The notes under the pieces were generated by a model, which did not search any database, was not told where the DNA came from, and saw only the letters and a program-made list of their open reading frames with translations. Shown here one piece after another: positions 26,729-34,509 of a stretch of DNA of 64,000 bases (position 1 is the first letter of the stretch; every line of letters begins with the position of its first letter). The DNA lies in the NCBI RefSeq assembly GCF_015690355.1, contig NZ_JADPRT010000005.1, forward strand, positions 202,503 through 266,502, given 5' to 3'. Both the position numbers and the translations under genes were made by a program. Origin of the DNA: Streptacidiphilus fuscans (GTDB lineage Bacteria; Actinomycetota; Actinomycetes; Streptomycetales; Streptomycetaceae).

Positions 26729-27394
26729 ATGAAGTCGCTCGGATGGAAGACGATCACCGCCACCACCGCAGTCGCGAGCCTGGGCAGCATCGCCATCGCC
26801 GTCGCACCGTCCCAGGCCGCGAGCCCCACCGTCGCCCACACCGCGGCGCAGGGCCGCACCGTCAGCGGCTCGCAGGCCTCCGCCGCACTGAGCCCGAGCC
26901 AGCTGGCAGCACTGCCGCTGACGAACCGTCACCTGACGGCGCACGAGATCGCCAACCTGGCCGTCGTGCTGGGCGCTTACCACGACGCGGAGGGCAGCAG
27001 CCTGGACGTCAACGCGTTCGTCAACAGCTTCACCAAGGACGGCGTCTTCAACGACATGGTCGCGGGCAACAGCTACCAGGGCCAGGCGCTCAGTGAGGTG
27101 CCGACCGGCATGGCCGCGATCTTCCCCGACGTCCACCGTGACCTGAAGCGCATCACCGTCAGCGGCGACACGGTCACCATCGAACTCGACATCCAGGGCA
27201 CGTTCGAGGGGCCGCTGCAGACCCCGGCGGGCACCCTCAAGCCGAACGGCTCGCGGATCAACGCGCCGACGGCCGACTTCTGGTACCTGCAGGGCGGCAA
27301 GGTCGCGAAGTTCGACTGCTTCGTCGGCTACTCGGACATGTACCAGCAGATGGGCGTGAACTGGGACTGGGCCGGGGCTGTCGCCAAGGGCTGA
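26729..27394 (+). CDS. Secreted SnoaL/NTF2-like protein
   Basis: A 221-residue exported protein. AAGGAG lies 6 nt before the ATG at 26729, so the ATG at 26714, which sits inside the ribosome site region, is unlikely. The signal peptide spans about 1-32 (TATTAVASLGSIAIAVAPSQA). From about residue 70 the sequence shows the cone-shaped SnoaL/NTF2 fold: VVLGAYHDAEG helix, FTKDGVFNDMV, a variable middle, and FWYLQGGKVAKFDCFVGYSDMYQQMG at the end. SnoaL-like proteins may be cyclases, hydratases or binding proteins; no catalytic set is clear here. It is likely controlled by the divergent TetR. Confidence 0.82.
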   Translation: MKSLGWKTITATTAVASLGSIAIAVAPSQAASPTVAHTAAQGRTVSGSQASAALSPSQLAALPLTNRHLTAHEIANLAVVLGAYHDAEGSSLDVNAFVNSFTKDGVFNDMVAGNSYQGQALSEVPTGMAAIFPDVHRDLKRITVSGDTVTIELDIQGTFEGPLQTPAGTLKPNGSRINAPTADFWYLQGGKVAKFDCFVGYSDMYQQMGVNWDWAGAVAKG

Positions 27395-27400
27395 GCCGTC

Positions 27401-27449
27401 ACCAGGTCACGAGGCAGCACCAGGTCATGAGCCGGCACCAGGTCATGAG
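27401..27449. repeat. Direct repeats of accaggtcatgag
   Basis: Three near-identical copies of (c)accaggtcaYgag spaced 17-18 bp, just after the NTF2-like stop. The function is unknown; they may be a slippage product. Confidence 0.6.
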
Positions 27450-27471
27450 GCAGCACGGCACCAAAGGCGCA

Positions 27472-27506
27472 GCGACCCCGCTCCGGACCAGTCCGGGCGG
27501 GGTCGC
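27472..27506. terminator. Bidirectional hairpin terminator
   Basis: GCGACCCCGC-t-CCGG pairs with CCGG-GCGGGGTCGC, with one bulged base and a short loop. It lies between the convergent NTF2-like and nitroreductase genes. Confidence 0.6.
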
Positions 27507-27528
27507 CGCCGTGCGGGGTGACGTGCGC

Positions 27529-27957
27529 CTACGCCCGGCTCAGTTCGAGCACGGGGATGGTGCGGATGCCCGCCGTCTTGGTGGCGTACTCCGCGAAGCC
27601 CGGGTAACGGCGGGCCTGCTCGTCGTAGATGCGGTCGCGCTCGGCGCCGGTGATCTCATGGACCGTCACCTCGTAGGTGTCCGTTCCGCGTTCGATCCGG
27701 CCGCGGCCTGCGGCGGTCAGGTTGAGGTACCAGTCCGGATTGATCGGCGCTCCTCCCTTGCTGGCGAAGACGTAGATCTTCTCGGGATCGGTCTCGTGCG
27801 CGAGGTACATCATCGGGGCCACGTGATCCTGGCCGCTCCTGCGGCCCCGGTGGTGCACCAGGACCAGCGGCGCGCCCTCGAACGGCCCGCCGACCTTGCC
27901 CTCGTTCGCCCGGAACTCGGCGATCGTCCTCGCGTTGAAGTCGAGTGGTTCGCTCAT
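27529..27957 (-). CDS. F420/deazaflavin-dependent nitroreductase (DDN) family protein
   Basis: A 142-residue split-barrel protein of the DDN/FDOR family. It shows VLVHHRGRRSGQDHVAPMMYL (the conserved T/H-x-GRxSG cofactor region), KIYVFASKGGAPINPDWYLNL and a C-terminal YPGFAEYATKTAGIRTIPVLEL. Members bind coenzyme F420 or flavin and reduce nitro compounds, quinones or other acceptors; the substrate is unknown. The start has a consensus family N-terminus (FNARTIAEFRANEGKVGG). It is transcribed convergently to the NTF2-like gene. Confidence 0.9.
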   Translation of the reverse strand: MSEPLDFNARTIAEFRANEGKVGGPFEGAPLVLVHHRGRRSGQDHVAPMMYLAHETDPEKIYVFASKGGAPINPDWYLNLTAAGRGRIERGTDTYEVTVHEITGAERDRIYDEQARRYPGFAEYATKTAGIRTIPVLELSRA

Positions 27958-28114
27958 GTCGAACTCCTGTCTGTTCAGCGGCTCAACGCCTTCGAGAGTC
28001 GCAACACAGCGATCCTACGGAGCCCGTCCGCGAGAACAGCCCCTCCGTCACTCGGTCCTGGGCCGTACAGGTGAGCCGACGCTCCCGAGGCCGGCCCCGT
28101 CTCCGGAGTCACCG

Positions 28115-28990
28115 TCAGAGAGGTGCCAGCTCCCGGCTGAGCCTGAGCACGTCGGCGACGGCTCGTGGGTCGGCGCTCGCGCGGTGGGCGGGGACCGGGT
28201 GGGCCTGGGGGCCGATCAGCAGGCCGGTCTGCCCGTCGAGTGCGGGGTCGGTCGCCGCGACGACGGACGGCTTGGCCGCCGTGGACGCGGGTCCTGCGGT
28301 GGAGCGGGCGAAGGTGCGGCGGACCAGTGGCCAGAGCAGTCGCAGGGGCGGGGAGACGATCGCGGGTGAGGTCATGGTGCCGTTGGTCATGTCGGTCGCG
28401 GCGCCGCCGGGGTCGGCGGCGAAGACCGTGACGCCGCTGCCGCGCAGGCGCTCGGCCAGGTCCACGGTGTAGACGAGGTTGGCCAGTTTGGCCCGGCCGT
28501 ACCAGTGGAAGCCGTAGTAGCCGCCGGGCGGCTCGACCGCGTCGAAGCTGCGCTTGGCGACGCGGATCGCGCCGGAGCTGACGTTGACGATCCGACTCGG
28601 TGCCCCCTCCCGGAGCCGGTCGAGCAGCAGCTCGGTCAGCAGGTACGGCGAAAGGTGGTTGACCGCGAACGACGCCTCGATGCCGTCCACGGTCTGCTGC
28701 TGCTCGGGGAACATCGCGCCGACGTTGTTGACCAGAACCTTCAACGGCCCCTCGGCCGCCAGTCGCGCCGCGAGTGAGCGGACCTCGCTCAGCGACGCGA
28801 GGTCGGCCGCCACGAACCGCGGCCCGCCTCCGGTCGCGACCGCCGCGATCCGCTCGACCGCGCGGGCACCGCGCCCGGCGTCGCGGCCGACCACGGTGAC
28901 GGCGTACCCGCGCGCCGCCAGGCCCAACGCGGTCTCCAGGCCGATGCCTCCGGTCCCCGCCGTCACGACTGCCCGCTGTTCCATCTCCAT
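28115..28990 (-). CDS. SDR-family oxidoreductase (retinol-dehydrogenase-like)
   Basis: A 291-residue extended-loop SDR. TAGTGGIGLETALGLAARGY binds the cofactor, the VVGRDAGR segment suggests NADP use, NNVGAMFP replaces NNAG, and YGRAKLAN is the YxxxK active site, preceded by VNVSSGAI. The long insertion before YGRAK (FDAVEPPGGYYGFHWYGRAK) is typical of retinol-dehydrogenase/WW-domain-oxidoreductase-like SDRs. The start at 28990 has AGGGG 8 nt upstream; earlier ATGs lie within the operator region and are less likely. Two CGGAT-ATCCG palindromes precede it, and a TetR gene lies just upstream. Confidence 0.87.
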   Translation of the reverse strand: MEMEQRAVVTAGTGGIGLETALGLAARGYAVTVVGRDAGRGARAVERIAAVATGGGPRFVAADLASLSEVRSLAARLAAEGPLKVLVNNVGAMFPEQQQTVDGIEASFAVNHLSPYLLTELLLDRLREGAPSRIVNVSSGAIRVAKRSFDAVEPPGGYYGFHWYGRAKLANLVYTVDLAERLRGSGVTVFAADPGGAATDMTNGTMTSPAIVSPPLRLLWPLVRRTFARSTAGPASTAAKPSVVAATDPALDGQTGLLIGPQAHPVPAHRASADPRAVADVLRLSRELAPL

Positions 28991-29024
28991 CGCGTCCACC
29001 CCTCGTTGCCTCGCCATCACTAAA

Positions 29025-29081
29025 CGGATTGCTATCCGCTTGCCATCGCGCACGCTAGCACAACCGGATGACTATCCGGTT
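29025..29081. promoter_or_regulatory. Two CGGAT-N4-ATCCG operators
   Basis: Site 1 is CGGAT-tgct-ATCCG (29025-29038). Site 2 is AACCGGAT-gact-ATCCGGTT (29062-29081), a perfect 8-bp inverted repeat. They lie 35-92 bp upstream of the SDR start on the minus strand, next to the TetR gene at 29199, so TetR repression of the SDR is the simplest reading. Confidence 0.65.
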
Positions 29082-29138
29082 AGTCGAGTGCAGCGGGGTT
29101 CGCCTTGGAAGGATCGAGAGGAAACGGTCGTGCGCGCC

Positions 29139-29208
29139 GAAGTCAGCGGGGCGAAGTCAGCGGGGCGAAGTCAGCAGGGCGGAGTCAGCAGGGCGGAGTC
29201 AGCGCGGC
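29139..29208. repeat. Five 14-bp tandem repeats
   Basis: Consensus GRAGTCAGCRGGGC repeats with an exact 14-bp period at 29139, 29153, 29167, 29181 and 29195. The last copy contains the stop codon of the TetR gene. Confidence 0.85.
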
Positions 29209-29777
29209 GGACGCAGGCCTTGCATCAGGACATCGAGGTAGACCTCGGTGCGCCCGGGGTCACCGTCACCGGCACGCACGGCGTGCTCGACGCCGCAGAG
29301 CAAGCGACGCACGTCGTCGGCCTCGACGTCGCGCCGGATGGCACGCGTCGCGCGCGCACGGTCCAGCAAGTGGGCAACGGCCCGGTCGAGTTCGGCCTTG
29401 AGCTCCGAGGTGTGCGCCTCGGCGTCTGCGGCGGATTCGAGGACGGCGGCGAACCCGCTGTCCTCCAACGCGCGCGCGAGGGCGAACCGCAGCAGGCGCT
29501 GCAGGCCCGCAAGGGCGTCCTCGGCGTCCGCCGCTGCCTGCGCCTCGGCGACGAGCTCCCCGAACCGCTCGGCCGACAGCGCCTCCCGCAGCGCATGCTG
29601 GTTGGGGAAGTGCCGGTACACGGTTCCCACACCCACACCGGCCAGCCGGGCGATGGCGTTCAACTGGAGCGAGTCGTCACCGGCAGCCACCTGCTCGCGC
29701 GCGACCTGCAACACCCGGGCACGATTGCGCGCGGCATCCGCTCGCAGCGTCGGCCCCTGATCAGCTCTCGGTGTCAC
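29199..29777 (-). CDS. TetR-family transcriptional regulator
   Basis: A 192-residue TetR protein. The HTH (about 20-62) includes VLQVAREQVAAGDDSLQLNAIARLAGVGVGTVYRHFPNQ in outline, ending in the classic 'VGTVYRHFP' recognition helix. The C-terminal domain has ALARALEDSGFAAVLESAADAEAH and a tail REDV-like RRDVEADDVRRLLCGVEHA, typical of the SbtR/TetR_C group. It is on the same strand as, and upstream of, the SDR gene, with twin palindromic operators between. Its stop codon lies in a 14-bp tandem repeat array, which may have been gained recently. Confidence 0.9.
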   Translation of the reverse strand: MTPRADQGPTLRADAARNRARVLQVAREQVAAGDDSLQLNAIARLAGVGVGTVYRHFPNQHALREALSAERFGELVAEAQAAADAEDALAGLQRLLRFALARALEDSGFAAVLESAADAEAHTSELKAELDRAVAHLLDRARATRAIRRDVEADDVRRLLCGVEHAVRAGDGDPGRTEVYLDVLMQGLRPPR

Positions 29778-29909
29778 GGGCCCAGCATAGATCCACGACC
29801 AGCAGCCACCGGACGACGGCGGCGGGGGCGGGGGCGGGGCGCATGGACGGCGGCAGCGGCAACTCCCGCCTACGGGACGGCTCGGCCTCGTTCGTCGAGC
29901 CGCAGTGGT

Positions 29910-30374
29910 TCAGCCTGTGGGCGTGCCGATCTGGTTGCGTTCGAGCGCGGAGCGCAGTTGCGAGAGGGCCTGTGCGGCGGCTGATACCGAGGAGCTGTCG
30001 AGAGCGTTCCCGATCAGCTCGGTCAGTGCTTCGGCGACGGTTTTCTCCGCCGCTTCAACGAGCTGTGAGCCGTTGTCGGTCAGGGCCAGCAGTGAGGACC
30101 GGCGGTCGGACGGGTTCGGCTGCCGGGCTGCCCATCCCTGCTTCTCCAGGCGGTCGACGCTCTTGCTGGTCGCCCCGATGCCGATGGCGAACTCGGCGGC
30201 AAGGTCCGCCACGCGGGACCCGGGGTGGTCGCGCAGGTAGCGCAGGGCCTCGAACTGCGAGGTGACGATCCCGTGCCGCTCACGGAGGCGGTCGTTGAGG
30301 GCGTTGTACAGACGCGTCTCGCATCGGACCAGGTCGGCGAAGAATCCGGGGAGGGCTTCCACGTGATTGCTCAA
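29910..30374 (-). CDS. MarR-family transcriptional regulator
   Basis: A 154-residue winged-helix regulator. The recognition region is HPGSRVADLAAEFAIGIGATSKSVDRLEKQGWAARQ in outline, the wing is NPSDRRSSLLALTDNG, and the flanking N- and C-terminal helices form the dimer interface. MarR proteins usually repress divergent genes and respond to phenolic ligands or oxidants; no Cys in a sensing position is obvious. It is divergent from the HSL-type esterase gene at 30429, with two TTCCTAGG sites between the genes. Confidence 0.92.
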   Translation of the reverse strand: MSNHVEALPGFFADLVRCETRLYNALNDRLRERHGIVTSQFEALRYLRDHPGSRVADLAAEFAIGIGATSKSVDRLEKQGWAARQPNPSDRRSSLLALTDNGSQLVEAAEKTVAEALTELIGNALDSSSVSAAAQALSQLRSALERNQIGTPTG

Positions 30375-30380
30375 TTTGGA

Positions 30381-30418
30381 TTCCTAGGCATATAGTTCGA
30401 TGGAAGATACTTCCTAGG
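30381..30418. promoter_or_regulatory. Paired CCTAGG operators for MarR
   Basis: TTCCTAGG occurs at 30381-30388 and 30411-30418, exactly 30 bp apart (about three helical turns). Each contains the palindrome CCTAGG. The first lies just before the MarR start. The second touches the hydrolase ribosome site (GGAGAGG), so binding could block both genes. Confidence 0.6.
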
Positions 30419-30428
30419 AGAGGATACC

Positions 30429-31352
30429 GTGAGCAAGGAACAGCGCGCCCAGGTCGACGCGATGCTGCGGCAGCCGCGCCCCGAGGGCCCCCGGTCGGTC
30501 GAGGCGATCCGCGCCGGATTCAAGGCGCTGATGGCACGGATGATCGTGCCCGACAGCATCCGGACCGCGCAGACAACGCTCGGCAACCGACCCACGCTGC
30601 ATGTCGAGCCGGACGCCGGGCCGCGCGCCGGGACGATCCTGTACTTCCACGGCGGCGGCTGGGTGTTCGGTTCTCCCGAGACCGCCCTGTCGCTGACGGG
30701 ACACCTGGTGGCCAAGACCGGCTTCAGGGCGTACTCGGTGGACTACCGGCTTGCCCCCGAACATCCGTTTCCTGCCGCGATCGAAGACACACTCAATGCC
30801 TACCGCGCCCTCCTCGACAGCGGCGAGGACCCTTCGGCCATCGCGTTCGCCGGCGACTCCGCCGGCGGCGGCCTCGCCGTCACCACCTGCCTCGCCGCCC
30901 GCGACGCCGGTCTCCCGCTGCCCGCCGCCATCGTGGCCTTCTCCCCGGGCCTCGACGCCACCCGATCGGGCGAGAGCATGGACACCAAACAGGACATCGA
31001 CCCGATCTTCACCCGCGAGGCCGTCGAACACACCGGAGCGATGTACCTCGCCGGAGCCGACCCACACCAGCCCCTACTCAGCCCGGCCGTCCTCGCCGAC
31101 CTGACCGGCTTCCCCCCGACGCTGATCCAGGTGGGCACCAACGAGATCCTGCTGGACGACTCCACCCGCCTGGCCGCGCGCGCAAGGGCAGCCGGAGTGG
31201 ATGTCATCCTGGACGTCACCGCCGACGTGCCACACGTGTTCCAGGCGTTCGCCGGGGCCCTGGACGAGGCAGACGAGGCACTGGACCGCGCGGCTCTCTT
31301 CCTCAGCCAGCGCATCCGCACCAAGAGCCCGGCGCACACGTCAGCAGCCTAG
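30429..31352 (+). CDS. Alpha/beta hydrolase, HSL-type esterase
   Basis: A 307-residue esterase of the hormone-sensitive-lipase group, starting at GTG with GGAGAGG 6 nt upstream. The oxyanion motif HGGGW (YFHGGGWVFGS), DYRLAPEHPFPAA and the nucleophile elbow GDSAGGG (Ser144) are clear. The later Asp is expected in GTNEILLDDS and the His in VPHVFQAF, completing the triad. Such enzymes hydrolyse short acyl esters in the cytoplasm. Regulation by the divergent MarR is strongly suggested by the shared 55-bp promoter. Confidence 0.93.
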   Translation: MSKEQRAQVDAMLRQPRPEGPRSVEAIRAGFKALMARMIVPDSIRTAQTTLGNRPTLHVEPDAGPRAGTILYFHGGGWVFGSPETALSLTGHLVAKTGFRAYSVDYRLAPEHPFPAAIEDTLNAYRALLDSGEDPSAIAFAGDSAGGGLAVTTCLAARDAGLPLPAAIVAFSPGLDATRSGESMDTKQDIDPIFTREAVEHTGAMYLAGADPHQPLLSPAVLADLTGFPPTLIQVGTNEILLDDSTRLAARARAAGVDVILDVTADVPHVFQAFAGALDEADEALDRAALFLSQRIRTKSPAHTSAA

Positions 31353-31365
31353 GGCCGACACCGGC

Positions 31366-31905
31366 TCAGCCATGCTCCGCTTCCTCCGCAAGGGACTTGA
31401 TGCCGCGCAGGGTGGTCTCCATCCCGCTGCGCAGGTCGGCCAGACGGAAGGCGATGATCTGCTCCTCCCGCTCCGGCATGCGCTCGATGGCGAGCGTGAC
31501 GCCGTTGCGGCCGGGGCCGATGAGCGCCGACTGCCGGAGCAGGGTGCTGCCGTCGGACGCCGCCGAGAGTTCGTAGCGCCAGGAGGCCATGGCGTTCGCC
31601 GGGTCGCGCGTCGGCCCGCCGAAGCGGCCTTCCGCGTCGGTGACGACCCAGGCGAAGACCCGGTGTTCGGCCAGTTCGACGACGTGGGAGACCGTGCTCC
31701 ACGCGCCGAGCCGCGCGTTCTCGTTCCAGCCCTGGAAGCGCGCTCCGACCTGCGGCCGGTCCGCTCCGTCCAGCCAGGCGACGCGCTGCAACTCCGGGCT
31801 GAACCGGGCCGGCAGCCCGATGTCGGTCACCAGCTCCCAGACCCGAGACAGCGCCGCGTCGACCTCAACCTCACACTCGACGCCGAGCCCGTCCGCGTAG
31901 CGCAT
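31366..31905 (-). CDS. SRPBCC-family protein
   Basis: A 179-residue START/Bet-v1-like (polyketide cyclase/dehydrase) protein. The start MRYADGLG at 31905 has GGGGGAG 5-6 nt upstream; the ATG 13 codons earlier lacks one. It shows VECEVEVDAALSRVWELVTDIGLPARFSPELQRVAWLDG, the family's first strand and helices, then HRVFAWVVTDAEGRFGGP and a long C-terminal helix (MPEREEQIIAFRLADLRSGMETTLRGIK). It probably binds a hydrophobic ligand; no catalytic role is evident. It is convergent with the esterase gene. Confidence 0.85.
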   Translation of the reverse strand: MRYADGLGVECEVEVDAALSRVWELVTDIGLPARFSPELQRVAWLDGADRPQVGARFQGWNENARLGAWSTVSHVVELAEHRVFAWVVTDAEGRFGGPTRDPANAMASWRYELSAASDGSTLLRQSALIGPGRNGVTLAIERMPEREEQIIAFRLADLRSGMETTLRGIKSLAEEAEHG

Positions 31906-31964
31906 CTCACTCCCCCTCGATATGGGCATCCCAGGGCCATCCAACCGCAGCCATCCAACCGCAG

Positions 31965-31995
31965 CGGGCCGCCCGCTGTGCAGGCGGGCGGCCCG
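31965..31995 (-). terminator. 12-bp hairpin terminator
   Basis: Perfect inverted repeat CGGGCCGCCCGC / GCGGGCGGCCCG with a 7-nt loop, 27 bases beyond the stop of the second acyl-CoA dehydrogenase gene. Confidence 0.7.
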
Positions 31996-32022
31996 TGCGT
32001 GCGGTCGGTGCCGCGTCGGCGG

Positions 32023-33111
32023 CTACTGCGGGGCGGGGAGGTCGACGAGTTCGGCCAGCCGTGCCCGGTGGGCGCCGGCCGTGCCGAGGGCGATCTGGTC
32101 GGCCTTGGCGCGCTTGAGGTAGAGGTGGGCCGGGTGCTCCCAGGTCATCCCGATGCCGCCGTGGAGTTGGACGGCCTCCTCCGCCGCGAAGACCGCGAGG
32201 TCGCTGACGTACGCCTGGGCCACGCTGCTCGCGACGAGCAGGTCGTCGTCACCGGCCGCCAGCGTCGCGGCGGCGTAGCGGGCGGCGGCCGTGGCCGACT
32301 CGACGCCGGTGGCGAGGTCCGCCAGGCGGTGCTTGAGCGCTTGGAACCCGCCGACGGCGCGCCCGAACTGCTTGCGTTCCTTGAGGTACGCGACCGTCGT
32401 CTCCAGGCACCACTGCGCGACGCCGACCTGCTCGGACGCGAGCAGCGCGGCGCCCGCCGCCAGCGCGTCCCGTACTGCCGTCTCGGCGTCGGCGACTACC
32501 CGCGTGCCCACCGCCCCGTCGAGCCGGACGTCGGCGAGCTGCCGCGTCATGTCCAACGAGATCACCGGCGTGACGACGGCCTCGGCCGCCGGAACGGCGT
32601 ACACCGCGCCGTCGGCGAGCACCAGCAGCACATCGGCCTCGATCGCGCCCGCCACGCTGGTCACCGTGCCGGTCAGTCGGCCGTCGGGGACGGAGACGGC
32701 GGGCAGCGCGGCATGCGGAGCCAAGGAGAGCGGGACAGCCAACGCCGCCGTCCGCTCCCCCGAGGCGAGTTCGCCGAGCAGTCCCGTGCCGTCCTCGCTG
32801 TCGCGCAGCACCAGCGTGGCAATCACCGCGCTGGTCAGGAACGGCACCGGCGCGGCAGCCCGGCCCAACTCCTCCAGCACCACGGCCGCCTCGCGCGCGG
32901 ACGCGCCCGCACCGCCATGCTCCTCCGCCACCAGCAGCCCGGCCAGGCCGAGTTCAGCACCCAGCGCCCGCCACAGCCCGTCGACGATCGACCGGTCGCC
33001 GTCGTAGAGGGCGGTGACGCGAGCCGGGTCGCAGCGGTCGGTGAGCAGCTTGCGGACGGTGGCCCGCAGGTCATCCTCGACCTCGGTGTACAGCAGGTTC
33101 ACATCGCTCAC
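32023..33111 (-). CDS. Acyl-CoA dehydrogenase (second subunit-like)
   Basis: A 362-residue ACAD-fold protein starting at GTG, with AAGGA upstream and a 4-bp GTGA overlap with the preceding ACAD stop. The N-terminal helical domain (VEDDLRATVRKLLTDRCDPARV), AGLLVAEEHGGAGASAREAAVVLEELGRA and the C-terminal YLKERKQFGRAVGGFQALKHRLADL and VQLHGGIGMTWEHPAHLYLKRA are standard. Pairs of unequal ACADs made from one operon often form alpha2beta2 enzymes that act on steroid or branched side chains. That assignment is inferred from the pairing alone. Confidence 0.9.
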   Translation of the reverse strand: MSDVNLLYTEVEDDLRATVRKLLTDRCDPARVTALYDGDRSIVDGLWRALGAELGLAGLLVAEEHGGAGASAREAAVVLEELGRAAAPVPFLTSAVIATLVLRDSEDGTGLLGELASGERTAALAVPLSLAPHAALPAVSVPDGRLTGTVTSVAGAIEADVLLVLADGAVYAVPAAEAVVTPVISLDMTRQLADVRLDGAVGTRVVADAETAVRDALAAGAALLASEQVGVAQWCLETTVAYLKERKQFGRAVGGFQALKHRLADLATGVESATAAARYAAATLAAGDDDLLVASSVAQAYVSDLAVFAAEEAVQLHGGIGMTWEHPAHLYLKRAKADQIALGTAGAHRARLAELVDLPAPQ

Positions 33112-34295
33112 TTGGCCAGGTCCTTCCAGGGCACGTCCTTGTCGACGCGGGGCTCGGACGGGAGGCCGAGCACGCGCTCGGCCATGATGTTGCGCAGGAT
33201 CTCCGAGGTGCCGCCCTCGATCGAGTTGCCCTTGGCACGCAGGTAGCGGTAGCCCGCGTCGCGGCCGGTGAAGTCGACGTGGTCGGGGCGGACCATCGTC
33301 CAGTCCGAGTAGCGCAGCCCGTCCTCGCCGAGCAACTCCAGCTCCAGGCCGGAGAGTTGCTGCGCGATCCGGGCGAAGGTGACCTTCAGCGCCGCGCCCT
33401 CCGCGCCCGGCTGACCCTGCGCCAGCTTCTGCCGCACGCGCTGGCCGGTGAGCCGGGAGACCTCCGCCTCCACCCACAGCCGCACCAGCCGGTCGTGCAG
33501 CTCCGGGGTGCGCAGCTCGGGGTGGTCGCGCCAGGTCTGCGCGACGACGCCGATCATGCCGCCCTCGCGCACCGCGTTGCCGCCGATGGAGACGCGCTCG
33601 TTGCTCAGCGTCGCGTTGGCGACGGCCCAGCCCTGGCCGACCTCGCCGAGCCGCTGCGCGTCCGGGATGCGCACGTCGGTCAGGAAGACCTCGTTGAACT
33701 CGGCCTCGCCGGTGATCTGCCGCAGCGGGCGGACCTCGACGCCGGGGTCGGTCATGTCGCACAGGAAGTAGGTGATGCCCTGGTGCTTGGGCAGGTCCGG
33801 GTCGGTCCGGGCGACGAGGATGGCGAGCCGGGCGTTGTGCGCGCCGGAGGTCCACACCTTCTGGCCGTTGACGATCCAGTCGCCGCCGTCGCCCTCCTGC
33901 ACCGCGCGGGTGCCGAGCGCGGCGAGGTCCGAGCCGGCACCCGGCTCGCTGAACAGCTGGCACCACACCTCCTCGCCCGTCCACAGCGGACGTAGGAAGC
34001 GCTGCTTCTGCTCGTCGGTCCCGAAGCGGAGGATGGTCGGGGCCGCCATGCCGAGGCCGATGCCGTTCGCGCCCCGGTTGTTGTCCGGCGCGCCCGCCGC
34101 GTCGAACATCGCGTCCACGGCGGGCTGCCACGCTCGCGGCAGGCCGAGACCGCCGTGGCCCTCGGGGTAGTTCACCCAGGCCAGCCCGGCGTCGTAGCGG
34201 GCGCGCAGAAACTCCAGCCGCTCGGTGGTCGCCGGGTCGTGCGCGGCGAGGAACTCCTCGACCCGCCGCCGCAGCCCGTGTTCGTCGATGCTCAT
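33108..34295 (-). CDS. Acyl-CoA dehydrogenase
   Basis: A 395-residue FAD-dependent ACAD. It shows VNYPEGHGGLGLPRAWQPAV, CQLFSEPGAGSDLAALGTRAV (FAD/substrate loop), VNGQKVWTSGAHNARLAILVART and the C-terminal YLRAKGNSIEGGTSEILRNIMAERVLGLP with the conserved EGGTSEI adenine-binding turn. It oxidises acyl-CoA at alpha-beta carbons; the chain type is unknown. It is the first gene of a two-gene operon, divergent from a TetR gene, with the perfect palindrome CTAAGC-GCTT-GCTTAG about 30 bp before its start. Confidence 0.93.
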   Translation of the reverse strand: MSIDEHGLRRRVEEFLAAHDPATTERLEFLRARYDAGLAWVNYPEGHGGLGLPRAWQPAVDAMFDAAGAPDNNRGANGIGLGMAAPTILRFGTDEQKQRFLRPLWTGEEVWCQLFSEPGAGSDLAALGTRAVQEGDGGDWIVNGQKVWTSGAHNARLAILVARTDPDLPKHQGITYFLCDMTDPGVEVRPLRQITGEAEFNEVFLTDVRIPDAQRLGEVGQGWAVANATLSNERVSIGGNAVREGGMIGVVAQTWRDHPELRTPELHDRLVRLWVEAEVSRLTGQRVRQKLAQGQPGAEGAALKVTFARIAQQLSGLELELLGEDGLRYSDWTMVRPDHVDFTGRDAGYRYLRAKGNSIEGGTSEILRNIMAERVLGLPSEPRVDKDVPWKDLAK

Positions 34296-34325
34296 CCTGC
34301 CGCCTTCCCGTGGCCCAGCGCGTAA

Positions 34326-34341
34326 CTAAGCGCTTGCTTAG
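34326..34341. promoter_or_regulatory. TetR-type operator CTAAGC-N4-GCTTAG
   Basis: A perfect 6-bp inverted repeat with a 4-bp spacer (CTAAGCGCTTGCTTAG), 31 bp upstream of the acyl-CoA dehydrogenase operon. The AAGCGCTTGCTT core resembles operators of TetR regulators of lipid and acyl-CoA catabolism. The TetR gene at 34510 is the likely partner. Confidence 0.65.
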
Positions 34342-34509
34342 GCACTCTCCTGGGTATGCCCCCCACTCGTCAAGAGACTCCCCCGACCGACCGCCTCCGA
34401 CCACCACGCCTGACCACTGCTTCTGACCACTGCTTCTGACCACCACACCGGGACGCTCGTGCCATCTCAGCGGAAGACTCACCGGAATACCCACAGGGAT
34501 AATCGACGG

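Noticed and set aside
27401..27449. CRISPR-like short repeats
   Set aside because: Only three imperfect 13-bp copies with 4-5 bp spacers; there are no cas genes and the repeat size does not fit.
28990..29053. Longer start of the SDR gene
   Set aside because: The extra codons run through the palindromic operator, and the ribosome site and family N-terminus support 28990.
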